In this document: positions 33,501-42,029 of the stretch, piece after piece
Numbering within the stretch: the stretch's first letter is position 1
Layout of the letters: each line of letters starts with the position of its first letter
Source: Agelaius tricolor
Taxonomy: Eukaryota; Chordata; Aves; Passeriformes; Icteridae
Direction of reading: 5' to 3'
NCBI GenBank assembly: GCA_023055355.1
Contig: JALJCS010000028.1
Coordinates: forward strand, 3,162,418-3,226,417
Length of the DNA stretch: 64,000 bases
Translations under genes and position numbers: made by a program
Notes under the pieces: model-generated
What the model was told of the DNA's origin: nothing
Databases searched by the model: none
The model's input: the letters and a program-made list of their open reading frames with translations, nothing else

Positions 33501-36500
33501 GAGCACCTGGGGCAGGGGGACACAAGGGCATCTGGGGCAGGGGGAGTACCTGAGGCATGGGGGGCACCTGGGGCTCGAGGAGTACCTGGGGGCACGGGGG
33601 GCACGTGGGACTGGGGGACACGGGGGGGGCACCTGGGACTGGGGGACACGGGGGCACCTGGGACTGGGGGACACGGGGGCACCTGGGAACCGGGGAGTAC
33701 CTGGGGGAATGGAGGGCACCTGAGGCTCAGGGAGTACATGGGGCACGGGCTCACCTGGGGCTTGGGGAGTACCTGGGGCATAGGGGGCACCTGGGGTATG
33801 TGGGGACATCTGTGGAACCGGGCCATGGGGGCAGCTGGGGCGCAGGGCTGCACCCACGGCAGGCCTGGCACTCCTGGGGCAGGGGGACACCTGGGGCTCA
33901 CTTGGGGCTTGGGGAGCACCTGGGGCATGGGGGGAACTTGGGGACACCTGGGGTATGTGGGGCTACCTGTGGAACCAGGCCATGGGGCTGCACCCAGGGC
34001 AGGGCTGGCACTCCTGGGGATACATCCACAGGGATTCACCTGTACCCATGGGAATGCCCCTGTACCCGTGCCCGGCCCCGCTGTGGGGTGGGTCCCAGTG
34101 CCCACCTTGCCCAGGGCCTCTTCCAGCGCCTCCTGCTCGCCCCGGGCCAGCTCCACCTCCAGCAGAGCCCGGCTCAGCTCCTCCCGCGCCTCCAGCAGCT
34201 CCTGCTGTGCCTGTGCCCGCTGTGCCTCCAGCTCCTGCACCTGCTGCTGGCTGTGCGGGGACAGCACAGACTGCCTGTGCCCACCTGTGCCCACCTGTGC
34301 CCACCTGCATCCACCATAGGGAGGTCCTGGGGGTGCTGTACCCTCCAGCACCTGCCTATGTGCACCTGAGCTCACGTGCACCCACCTACACCCACCTGTG
34401 CCTACCTACACCCACCTGTGCCCACCTACAGCCACCTGTGCTCATCTGAACCCTCTTGTACACCCTCTACCCACCCAGACCCCACACCCACCTGGGTCCC
34501 CACCTGCACCTGCCCGTGCCCGCCCGTGCCCACCTGTGCTGCAGCTGCTCGTGGGCAGCCTGGGCGTCGCGGGCAGCCTGGTCCCGGCAGTCCTGCAGGC
34601 TCTCACTGCGGCGCCGCAGCTGCTCCCGCTCCTGCTGCAGGGCCCCCGCCCGCTGCTGCTCCTCCGCCAGCGCCGCCTCTGCGCGGCACAGCTCCCTGCG
34701 GACACACAGACATGGACACATGGACACGGGCTCATGGATACACGGACACACGGATACACAGACACATGGGCACAGCTCCCTGCGGAGACACGGACACAGA
34801 CACACAGACATGGACACATGGATACATGGATACATGGGCACAGCTCCCTGCAGACACACGGACACGGACACATGGACAGGGGCTCATGGACATGGACACA
34901 TGGATACACAGACACACAGACACATGGGCACAGCTCCCTGCGGACACACGGACATGGACACACGGACATGGACACACAGACACGGGCTCATGGATACACA
35001 GACACATAGACACATGGGCACAGCTCCCTGCGGACACACGGACACATGGGCACAGCTCCCTGCAGACACACAGACATGGACACAGGGACGCGGGCTCAAG
35101 CATACATGGATACATGGACGCACATACATGGACACACGGACACACCGACACATGGACACACGAACACGTGGACACAGGGGCACACGGACACACGGAGACA
35201 TGGACACACGGACACATGGGCACAGGGACACATGGACACATGGACATATGGACACATGGACACACAGGGACAGACAGCCGCACACGCAGGACAGACAGAG
35301 GGGCAGTACCTGCGCAGCCCCTCAGCCTGGGCCCGCAGCTGAAGCCCCTCCCGCTGCGCCTCCTCCTGCGCCCGCCGGCAGCTCCCGGCCTCGGCTCCCA
35401 GCTGCTCCAGCCGCTGCTCCAGCATTCCCAGCTCCCGCCGCAGGCTCCCGGCCGCCTCCCGGCCCGCCTCCGCCTGGCTCCGGGCCTCCTGGGGGCCAGC
35501 TTTGATCAGATCCCATCCTTGTCCCCATCCTTCCCATCCCCATCCCCATCCCCATCCCAAACCCCATTCCCATTCCCATTCCCATTCCCATCCCCATCCC
35601 CATCCCCATCCCCATCCCCATCCCCATTCCCATTCCCATCCCCATCCCCATCCCCATCTCCATCCCCATCCCCATTCCCATTCCCATTCCCATCCCCATT
35701 CCCATCCCCATCCCCATCCCCATCTCCATCCCCATCCCCATTCCCATTCCCATCCCCATTCCCATCCCCATCCCCATCTCCATCCTCCTCCTCCTCCCAG
35801 CTCACCTGCAGCTGGAGCTGGCGCCGGCTCAGGGCTGCATGGACAGCAGCAGCGGCGGCGCTGGCAGAGAGGCTGCGGAGAGGGGACACAGCAGGACACG
35901 GAGAGGACACGGGGGGACATGGGAGGGACACAGCAGGCGCAGGGGACTCGGGGTCATCTGCCAGCACCGCCTGTTCCCGGGAAAATCCAGGGGAAAGTGA
36001 GGCAGGGAAGGGAATGAAGTCAGTGAAAGGGGGAACCAAGGTGAGGAAGAGGAGAGGGAGTCCAGGAAGGGGAAACTGAGGTGGGAAATGGGAAATCAAG
36101 TCAAATAAAGGGGAAAGGGAAACTGAAGCAGGGAGGGGAAAAGTGAATCAGGGAGAGGGGAAACTGAATAAGGAAATACAAAAATGAATCAAGGAAGGGG
36201 ACACTGGGACAGAGAGGGGACACTGAGGCAGGGAGGGGACACTGAGGCAGGGAGAGGCCCCTCCTGGCTGTGGGTGGCCCCGGGGTGTCCCAGCACCTGG
36301 GTGATCTCGTGCAGCGTCCGGCGCAGCAGCTCCAGCTCGGAGCGCAGAGCCTGCACCTGCTCCGGCGTCGGCTCCCGGGCACGCGCGGCCTCCTGTGAGC
36401 CCCGGGATGGGATCAGGCTGGGAATGACCGACCTGCATCCCCAAACCCCCACACCCTGCACCCACCAGCTCCCGCAGCTGCAGCGTCAGCGCTTCCACCG

Positions 36501-39500
36501 CCTGCTCCTTCTCCTCGTCCTCGCTCCGGCGCCTCTCCAGGGCCTCCGTCAGCTCCGCCAGCCTGGCCAGGACACAGCTGGCATCCAGCATCCAACATCC
36601 AACATCCAACATCCAACATCCAACATCCAACATCCAACATCCAACACCCAACACCCAACATCCAGCATCCAGCATCCAACATCCAGCATCCAACATCCAA
36701 CATCCAGTATCCAACATCCAACATCCAACACCCAACATCCAGCATCCAGCATCCAACATCCAACATCCAGAACCCAGCATCCAACATCCAGCATCCAACA
36801 TCCAGAACCCAGCATCCAGCATCCAGCATCCAACATCCAACATCCAACATCCAACATCCAGCATCCAACATCCAACATCCAGCATCCAGCATCCAGCATC
36901 CAGCATCCAACATCCAACACCCAGCATCCAACATCCAGCATCCACCATCCAACATCCAGCATCCAGCATCCAGCATCCAACATCCAACATCCAACACCCA
37001 GCATCCACCATCCAACATCCAGCATCCCTGCCTCACATCCCTTCCCATCTGTGCCTCAAAACCTTCCCCACACAACATCCCCTATGGCCCCATGGGGGTG
37101 CATCCTCCCCATCCTGCACCTCCTGCATCCCCTGGTGCCCCCATACCCCTCCTGATGCTCCTGCACCCCCTGGTGCTCCTGCATCCCATCCCTCTGACCC
37201 ATATTCCCTTCCCATCCTGTGCCACATCCCCAAAATCTTCCCTGTGGAACATCCTCCTGTGCTTCTGCACTTCTCTTGGTACCCCTGCACCCCCTGGTCC
37301 TCCTGCACCCCTCCTGGTCCTCCTGCATCCCTCCTGGTGCTCCTGCATTCCATCCCTCTGACTGACTCTCTCCCCATCCTCTGCCATATCCCCAAAATCT
37401 TCCCTGTGGATCATCCTCCTGGTCCTCCTGCACCCCTCCTGGTCCTCCTGCACCCCTCCTGGTGCTCCTGCACCCCTCCTTGCATTCCTGCATCCCTGCT
37501 GGTGCTCCTGCATCCCTCTGACTCACTCCCTCCCCATCCTGTACCACATCCCCTGCACTTCCATTCCTCCCCTCGCCCACCAGGTGCCCCCATGCCCCGT
37601 ACCTGGCTGCCAGGGTGTTTTTCTCCAGCTCTGCGTCCCGCGCCCGCGCCGCCAGCTGTTCCTGCAGCTGCTCCAGGCGCAGCTCCTGCCGCTCCCGGGC
37701 CGCCCCCGCCTGGCTCTCGGCCAGCCGCAGGTTGGCGGCCAGGTGCAGGCAGGCGGCGTGGGCAGCGCGGCCCGTCCGCGACACCTCGTGGCCCAGCTCC
37801 GACAGGTCCCTGTGCGGGTGGGAGGAGCGGGGTGGGACCCCCAGGCACCCCCGGAGGGAGGGATCCCGCCCCGGGCCCCGCTGACCTCTCGGTGGTGGCT
37901 TTCATCTCCCCGAAGTGGCGCCTGAAGGCCACCAGCTGCCGCCAGAGGGTCAGGAGCCGGCTGTGCTCGTTGCTGAAGTAGGTGTTGAAGGACTGGGGGG
38001 CGATGGAGCGAGATCAGGGATCCACCACGGTCCCCAAATTCCCAAATATCCGTCCTGGCCACACCCATCACCCCCACAGTCCTCCACAGCCCCACCCCAA
38101 CTCCTGTGGGCACGGAGAGAGGTGGGGGGGTGACACGTCCCTGCCTCACGTCCCCTTCCCATCACATCCCCCAAATTCTTCTCCATGCAACATCCCCCAC
38201 GGCCCCACATCCCTGCCAGGGTCCTGTGTAACTGTCCCCGACACATCCCTGCATCCCCCTGCCTCATCTCCCTTTCCCATCCATGTCACATCCCCAAATT
38301 CTTCCCCATGGAACATCACCCATGGCCCCACGTGCCCCACATTGTCCCTGACACATTCACCTGCCTCATCTCCATTTCCCCATCCCAAATCCTTCCCCAC
38401 AGAACATCCCCCCGGCCCTGCATCCCTCCTCAGTGACCCCACATCTGCCTTGCATCCTCTTCCTACCCCATCTCCCCCCATACTCCCCAAACTCTGCTCT
38501 CTGCAGCATCCCCCATGACCCCACACCCTCTCCATGATCCCCCATCCCCTGATCCCCCTGCCTCACACCCCTCTCCCCGCTGCTGCTCCCGGGTGTCCCC
38601 TGTCCCCTCCCGGGTGTCCCCCACCTCCTCCTCCCGCCTCCACTCCGCCTCCCGCTGCTCCAGCTCGTCCCTGGCCCGTGCCCAGTCCGCCGTGAGCTTC
38701 CGGATGTCCTCGCTCAGCGCCGCGTTGGCCACGTTGGCCTGTTCCAGCTGCTCCCGCAGCATCGAGTTCACCTGCACCAGGCTGCTGCTCCTGGGATCGG
38801 GGATCACTGGGGTCAAAATCCCCCAGGAATCCTCACATTCCCCTTGGGATCCCGCCCACCTTTGCTGTTCCTGGGATCGGGGATCACTGGGGTCAAAATC
38901 CCCCTGAGAATCCCTACATTCCCTGGGATCCTGCCCACCCCTGCTGCTCCTGAGATTGAGGATCACCGGGGTCAGAATCCCCTGGGAATCCTCATATTCC
39001 CCTTGGGATCCCGCCCACCTCTGCTGCTCCTGAGATTGGGGATCACCGAACTCAGCATCCCCTGGGAATCCTCACATTCCCGCCCACCTCTGCTGCTCCT
39101 GGGATTGGGGATCACCAGGATCAGAATCCCCCTAAGAATCCCCACATTCCCACCCACCTCTGCTGCTCCTGGAATCCCAAGGAATCACCAGGCCCAGAAT
39201 TCCCTGGGAATCCTCACATTCCTGCCCATCTCTGCTGCTCCTGGGATTGGGAATCACCAGGGTCGGAATCCCCCAGGAATCCTCACATTCCCGCCCACCT
39301 CTGCTGCTCCTGGAATCCCAAGGAATCACCAGGCCCAGAATTCCCTGGGAATCCTCACATTCCCGCCCATCTCTGCTGCTCCTGGGATCCCAGGAGATCA
39401 CCGAGCTCAGCATTCCCCAGGAATCCCCACCTCCCCCAGGATCCCCCCACCTCTGCTGCTCCTCCTCCAGGCGGATCAGGGCGTTCTCCAGCTCGTTGCT

Positions 39501-41614
39501 GCTCTCCTCCTCGGGCTGGGAGCCGCTGGCATCCAGCTGGATCTGTGGGAACATCCCCCGCTGGCCATCACCCCGATTTGGGATTTGGGGCAGGGCACCC
39601 CCAAAGCCTCCCTCACCGTCAGCCTCTCCTGCTCCAGCTCCGTCGCCTTCTCCAGCAGCTGCTGCTCCACTTCCCCACATTTCTTCTTATACTGCAACAC
39701 CTGCGGGAGGGACGGGGGGGTGACACCCATGGAGGGTGTCCCCAAATTATCCCAGTGCCTCCCTGGGGAAGGATTTACCTTGGCTTGGAGCTTCTGCACC
39801 AGCTGGGCCTGGCGCTGCTGGCCCTCCTGGTAGGCCTGGAGCTTCCTCTTGTAGGCAGCCTGCTCCTCCTCCAGCAGCCTCCGCAGCTCGATGTTGTGCT
39901 GGGCCAGGCTCCGGCTCTCGGCCGCTTCCTCCGGCTCCAGCCGCAGGCTCTGCTCCAGCTGGGATCAGGGGAGCCCAGGCTGGCACCTCCACACTCCTGG
40001 GCATCTGCTGGCACCCCCATCCACACCCCTGGGCATCTGCTGGCATCCCCACCCACACCCCTGAGCATCCCCCAGCCCAGGCTGGCACCCCTATCCACAC
40101 CCCTGGGCATCTGCTGGCACCTCCACCCACACTTCTGGGCATCCTTTGGCTCAGGCTGGCACCTCCACACCCCTGGGCATCCCCCAGCCCAGCCTGGCAC
40201 CCCCATTCACACTCCTGGGCATCTCCCAACCCAGGCTGGCACCCCTGAGCACCCCTGAGCATCCCCCAGCCCAGGTTGGCACCTCCACCCACACCCCTGG
40301 GCATCCCCCAGCCTCACTTCCAGGGGTCCCATGGCAAATCTCAGCCAGCTGAAGGCCCCAATTCCCACATTTTCCCATTTCTCCATGCACAAGGAGGGGG
40401 TGAATGGGAAATTTTGGGGTTGTTTTTAAGGATAACTCAACCTCCAGTCTCTGGGGTCAGCAAAGCCCCTTCCCAGTTTGCACAGAGTGGGTGATGGATA
40501 AAGGATCCTTGGGTACAGGAGTGGAAACTTGCCTGGAGATATTTTCCTGATATTTGCTTTTATTTTGAATATTGAGGCACAAACCGAGGGATTCCTCCAG
40601 TATCCCACCAGTTTGGGGCACACTCAGCACTGGGAGAGCCAAAGCCCTGTGGAATTCCTGGTTGCCAGGGCAAAGTGCTGGAAAACTGAAGGATTCCCAC
40701 AGGGAGGGGAGGGGGGTTCCTTCCAAAATCCAGCAGGACAAATAAAACAGGGATGGGCAAGCCCTGGCAAGCCAGGACTGGCCTGGACAATTCCCACCAC
40801 GGGGACACCACAGCTGCCCTGCCCCACACAGGGAATGCCAGGGCTGGAGCTGGCACTGCCCGGAATTTGGGGCTGAAAAGGGGATTTGGGGGGGCTGGCT
40901 GAGGGTGTTGTACTTGATGGCCAGCTCTGGAATTTGGGTTTAAAAAGGGGGATTTGGGGGTGCTGGCTGAGGGTGTTGTATTTTATGGCCAGCTCTGGAT
41001 TTTGGGGTCAAAAATGGGGATTTGGGGTGGCTCAACCACTCGCTGAGGGCATTGTACTTGATGGCCAGCTGTGGATTTTGGGGCTGAAAATGAGGATTTG
41101 GGGGGGCTGCCTGAGGGTGTTGTACTTGATGGCCAGCTGAGTTTTGGGGTTAAAAAGGGGGATTTGGGGGAGCTCACCTGCTTGCTGAGCATGTTGTAAT
41201 TGATGGCCAGCTGTGGATTTTGGGGTTAAAAAGGGGGATTTGGGGGGCTCACCCGCTCACTGAGGGCATTGTACTTGATGGCCAGCTGTGGATTTTTGGG
41301 GCTGAAAAGGGGGATTTGGGGGAGCTCACCCGCTCGCTGAGGATGTTGTACTTGATGGCCAGCTGTGGATTTTGGGGTTAAAAAGGGGGATTTGGGGGGC
41401 TCACCTGCTCACTGAGGGCATTGTACTTGATGGCCAGCTCTGAGTTTTGGGGTTAAAAAGGGGGATTTGGGGAGCTCACCCGCTCACTGAGGGCATTGTA
41501 CTTGATGGCCAGCTCATCGCGCTCAGCCCGGCTCTGGGCCAGCAGGTCCTCAACGCGGGACAGCTCCTGCTGCAGGATCCTGTTCTCCTCCTGCAGGGAC
41601 AGCAGCGAGGCCAT
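18591..41614 (-). CDS. CROCC: CROCC (rootletin), 33 coding exons
   Basis: Exons in transcript order: 41480-41614 (ATG at 41614), 39779-39958, 39617-39700, 39451-39542, 38625-38790, 37886-37992, 37603-37809, 36466-36562, 36297-36392, 35806-35970, 35310-35488, 34534-34695, 34106-34250, 33046-33411, 32592-32785, 32369-32496, 31459-31610, 30773-30874, 30419-30553, 29242-29373, 28930-29168, 28078-28237, 27830-27997, 26804-27122, 25785-25906, 25585-25705, 22909-23060, 21680-21862, 20983-21135, 20323-20541, 19923-20057, 19005-19115, 18591-18641 (TAG). All phases agree; about 1718 residues against about 2017 in human. The protein is almost entirely coiled coil and forms the ciliary rootlet and centrosome linker. 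Diagnostic segments are [71 protein letters not shown] and RSNEELR. Acceptors at 35970, 21135 and 20057 are the least certain. Oddities: no exon matches the human first ~73 residues, a hexapeptide repeat interrupts the exon at 20323-20541, and the C-terminus is short. Confidence 0.93.
18683..19000. repeat. GTCCCCGTGTCCCTGGGCTG repeat in the last CROCC intron
   Basis: About 15 degenerate ~21-bp copies fill the intron between the exons at 18641 and 19005, preceded by a (GAGG)n tract that gives a pyrimidine-rich acceptor on the minus strand. Confidence 0.85.
19155..19490. repeat. ACCAACACCAGC trinucleotide-based repeat
   Basis: Imperfect (CAACAC/CAGCAC) array of about 335 bp in a CROCC intron, containing a near-perfect CAACAG/CACCAG core. 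It translates to Q/H/T-rich or C/W/V-rich spurious ORFs on the two strands. Confidence 0.9.
19630..19905. repeat. ~24-bp minisatellite, CCATGGATCAGGATCAGCCC
   Basis: About 11 copies of a unit mixing CAGCCCCAGCCC and CATGGATCAGGA. It ends about 15 bp from the exon at 19923, next to that exon's donor. Confidence 0.9.
20085..20245. other. AT-rich island in a CROCC intron
   Basis: A 160-bp AT-rich stretch (TATATATATGTATATATATG and ATTATCTAATATAG) in an otherwise GC-rich intron. No coding or RNA gene was seen. Confidence 0.7.
20323..20541 (-). repeat. CROCC: Coding 18-bp minisatellite inside a CROCC exon
   Basis: The 219-nt exon (73 codons) contains six 18-nt units between about 20347 and 20458. 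They encode hexapeptides of the type [18 protein letters not shown] and QGMLRD. The flanking residues [18 protein letters not shown] align with human rootletin; the hexapeptide block does not. Gly and Pro in a six-residue period are unlike heptad coiled coil. Confidence 0.85.
20550..20695. repeat. ~29-bp repeat next to the coding minisatellite exon
   Basis: Five copies of GGGACACCCCCAGGACATCC with CCGGGACAGCC, close to the acceptor of the exon ending at 20541. Confidence 0.85.
20700..20975. repeat. Degenerate GGGAACTGGGAGGGG repeats
   Basis: Imperfect copies built from GGGAACTGGGAGGGGCTCAG-type words occupy the rest of the intron between 20541 and 20983. Confidence 0.65.
21150..21600. repeat. 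GGGGGAACTGGGAGGGG repeats in the next CROCC intron
   Basis: The same word family as 20700-20975, with longer units of about 37-45 bp (for example 21495-21540). Sharing of the unit between adjacent introns suggests local copying. Confidence 0.7.
21930..22190. repeat. ~21-bp repeat, CCCACATTCCCACCTGGATTAT
   Basis: About 11 copies of a unit with core CACATTCCCAC(A/C)TGGATTA, in the intron between 21862 and 22909. Confidence 0.85.
22310..22908. repeat. Hexanucleotide CCCGTT/CCCCAT array abutting a CROCC donor
   Basis: About 100 hexamers of CCCGTT, CCCCGT and CCCCAT run to the donor of the exon at 22909. On the transcribed (minus) sense strand they read GGGAAC, ACGGGG and ATGGGG, so the pre-mRNA is G-rich immediately after the splice donor. 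Confidence 0.95.
23070..24400. repeat. ~36-bp G/T-rich minisatellite, 1.3 kb
   Basis: About 35 copies combining TTTTACTGGGGTTTGTGGGG with GTGCAGAGGGG. It starts 10 bp from the exon boundary at 23060, and divergence increases with distance from the exon. It is the largest array in the window. Confidence 0.95.
24400..25440. repeat. Decayed continuation of the 23-kb array
   Basis: Recognisable but strongly diverged units (GGGATTTACCAGTTTTACTG) continue to about 25430. No exon was identified inside the 2.5-kb intron 23061-25584. Confidence 0.7.
25930..26765. repeat. ~33-bp minisatellite, CAGGGATGCAGGGGATGGAA
   Basis: About 24 copies with a TAATGGGGTTTGGG spacer fill the intron between the CROCC exons 25785-25906 and 26804-27122. 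Some units have GGAGCAATGGGA, the form dominant in the next intron. Confidence 0.9.
27170..27660. repeat. ~33-bp minisatellite, related to the previous intron's
   Basis: About 15 copies with core GGATGCAGGGGATGGAGCAA and an ATGGGAACACC spacer, on the other side of the exon 26804-27122. The shared core with 25930-26765 implies exchange between the two introns. Confidence 0.9.
28470..28860. repeat. CATCCCAAGCATCTCCCAAC repeat in CROCC intron
   Basis: About 11 units mixing CATCTCCCAACTCCTG and TTTTCCCTCATCCCAAG. Confidence 0.9.
29430..30030. repeat. ~30-36-bp minisatellite, GGGGATGGGGTCCCAGAGA
   Basis: About 18 copies with GAGGGGGGACAATG spacers in the intron 29374-30418. 30030-30400 is G-rich unique sequence without an exon. 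Confidence 0.9.
30555..30765. repeat. GGGGACATCGGGGGTGGCAC repeat
   Basis: About seven units of GGGGGACATCAAGGCTGGGG and related words, filling the intron between exons 30553 and 30773. Confidence 0.85.
30880..31400. repeat. CCCCAAAAATCACCA repeat
   Basis: Degenerate array of a 15-30-bp unit filling the intron 30875-31458; tight near 30900, decayed beyond 31000. Confidence 0.8.
31620..32050. repeat. CAGTCATGGGGACACTCC repeat
   Basis: About 22 copies of an 18-20-bp unit start directly at the acceptor of the exon ending at 31610. Confidence 0.9.
32080..32330. repeat. GATGGGGATGGATGGGATGA repeat
   Basis: GGATGA/GGATGG hexamer array in the same CROCC intron (31611-32368). Confidence 0.9.
32800..33040. 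repeat. CCCACCTCTCCCAGTTACCC repeat
   Basis: About six ~35-bp units (with CTTGGCACCTTCC) fill the intron 32786-33045. On the sense strand each carries a donor-like GGTAAC or GGTGGG. Confidence 0.8.
33440..34060. repeat. GGGGCACCTGGGGCTCGGGG repeat
   Basis: About 25 units of 20-36 bp (CACCTGGGACTGGGGGACAC) fill the intron 33412-34105. On the sense strand each contains CCCAG|GTGCC, resembling a fused acceptor and donor. Confidence 0.85.
34255..34530. repeat. Donor-like CACCTGTGCCCA repeat next to a CROCC donor
   Basis: About 20 copies of a 10-12-bp unit. The true donor of the exon at 34534 reads CACAG|GTGGGCAC on the sense strand, and the intron repeats CACAG/GTGGG over its whole length, so it is a field of donor look-alikes. 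Confidence 0.85.
34700..35275. repeat. GGACACA repeat with copied CROCC acceptor
   Basis: Hexa- to dodecanucleotide array (GGACACATGGACACACGG). It contains five copies of the junction CACAGCTCCCTGCGGACACA at about 34770, 34838, 34928, 35018 and 35049. On the sense strand that is TGTGTCCGCAG|GGAGCTGTG, the exact acceptor and first bases of the exon 34534-34695. Confidence 0.9.
35515..35795. repeat. (CCCCAT/TCCCAT)n hexamer array
   Basis: About 45 hexamers in a CROCC intron, ending at the donor of the exon 35806-35970. G-rich (ATGGGG) on the sense strand, like 22310-22908. Confidence 0.95.
36567..37030. repeat. Heptamer (CATCCAA/CATCCAG)n array, ~465 bp
   Basis: About 66 nearly perfect heptamers, ATCCAAC or ATCCAGC, start 5 bases beyond the acceptor of the exon 36466-36562. 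Occasional CACCCAA and CATCCAGAAC variants recur, so there is higher-order copying. Confidence 0.97.
37085..37570. repeat. TCCTGCACCCCTCCTGGTGC repeat
   Basis: About 18 ~21-bp units in two blocks with a repeated ~150-bp higher-order segment (CATCCCATCCCTCTGACCCA), in the same CROCC intron as the heptamer array. Confidence 0.85.
38130..38575. repeat. ~100-bp repeat with ACATCCC cores
   Basis: Four to five diverged copies of a long unit containing TTCCCATCACATCCCCCAAA and GCAACATCCCCCACGGCCCC, in intron 37993-38624. It resembles 37030-37100 in the preceding intron. Confidence 0.7.
38791..39450. repeat. CROCC: ~72-bp array carrying both splice sites of the CROCC intron
   Basis: Eight ~70-80-bp units fill the intron between exons 39451-39542 and 38625-38790. 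On the sense strand each unit has ATCCCAG|GAGCAGCAGAG|GTGGGC. That is the acceptor plus first bases of the downstream exon fused to the last bases and donor of the upstream exon, giving an 11-nt pseudo-exon. Copies lie near 38861, 38938, 39018, 39087, 39158, 39227, 39298 and 39368. Two have GT changed to AT. Confidence 0.9.
39965..40320. repeat. ~36-bp minisatellite, CACCCCTGGGCATCCCCCAG
   Basis: About ten units with CCCAGGCTGGCACC in CROCC intron 1, starting right at the acceptor of the exon ending at 39958. Confidence 0.9.
40490..40612. repeat. Dispersed repeat copy A flanking the first CROCC coding exon
   Basis: About 115 bp similar in the same orientation to 41768-41889, sharing TGGATAAAGGATCC, CCTGATATTTGCTTT and a GGCACAAAC segment. 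Its family is not recognised. Confidence 0.6.
40890..41479 (-). repeat. CROCC: 75-bp array of copied CROCC exon end plus donor
   Basis: Eight copies of a ~75-bp unit lie directly downstream of the first coding exon. Modules homologous to exon end 41480-41512 are at 41405-41437, 41330-41362, 41253-41285, 41178-41210, 41111-41136, 41036-41068, 40967-40992 and 40899-40924. The first four are complete: an AG, then 33 nt encoding [33 protein letters not shown] and [11 protein letters not shown], then GTGAGC. The last four have lost the donor. The spacer (CCCCAAATCCCCCTTTTTAA and CCCCAAAATCCA) is pyrimidine-rich with a branch-like TTAAC. Reading on from the real donor meets TAA within nine codons. 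Confidence 0.95.
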
Positions 41615-41767
41615 GGCCCCTGTGGGATGGGATGGAGAGAGGCAGGATGGGATCTGGGATCCAGGATGGGATCCAGGATGGGATCCAGCCCAGGACACAG
41701 CCAGGGCATCCTTTGCCACCATGAGCTGCTCTGCTCCCCTTGGGAAGGGGCTGAGCCCTCCCTGGAT

Positions 41768-41889
41768 GCAGCATTTGGATAAAGGATCCTCAGGGATAGG
41801 AACAACCTGCCTTGGGATCCTTCCCTGATATTTGCTTTGCTTTTAATAACCAGGCACAAACAGGGGGATTTCCACCAAAATCCCACCAC
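41768..41889. repeat. Dispersed repeat copy B upstream of the first CROCC coding exon
   Basis: Partner of 40490-40612, same orientation. The pair brackets the first CROCC coding exon and the 75-bp array. Confidence 0.6.
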
Positions 41890-42029
41890 CCCTCAATGTG
41901 AGTCTCCTCCAGCCCATGGGGAGTGTTCTGCCCCCTGGCCCGGCTGGAAATGCCACCTCCCACACTCAGGCATTCCAAGGAATGCTGTTTGTGAGGGAAG
42001 AGCTGCTGGAAATGCACAAAGTTGTGGTC

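Noticed and set aside
35806..35970. Two exons separated by a short intron (acceptor at 35872)
   Set aside because: The frame is open throughout, the phase from the preceding exon (36297) fits only the continuous 165-nt exon, and the supposed intron would be too short. The acceptor-like site remains as a weak alternative.
34376..36079. 567-codon open frame on the plus strand
   Set aside because: It is antisense to four CROCC exons and runs through the GGACACA and CCCCAT arrays; composition is repeat-driven.
36413..37078. Cys-Trp-Met-Leu-Asp repeat protein
   Set aside because: Minus-strand reading of the heptamer array; the real CROCC exon ends at 36562.
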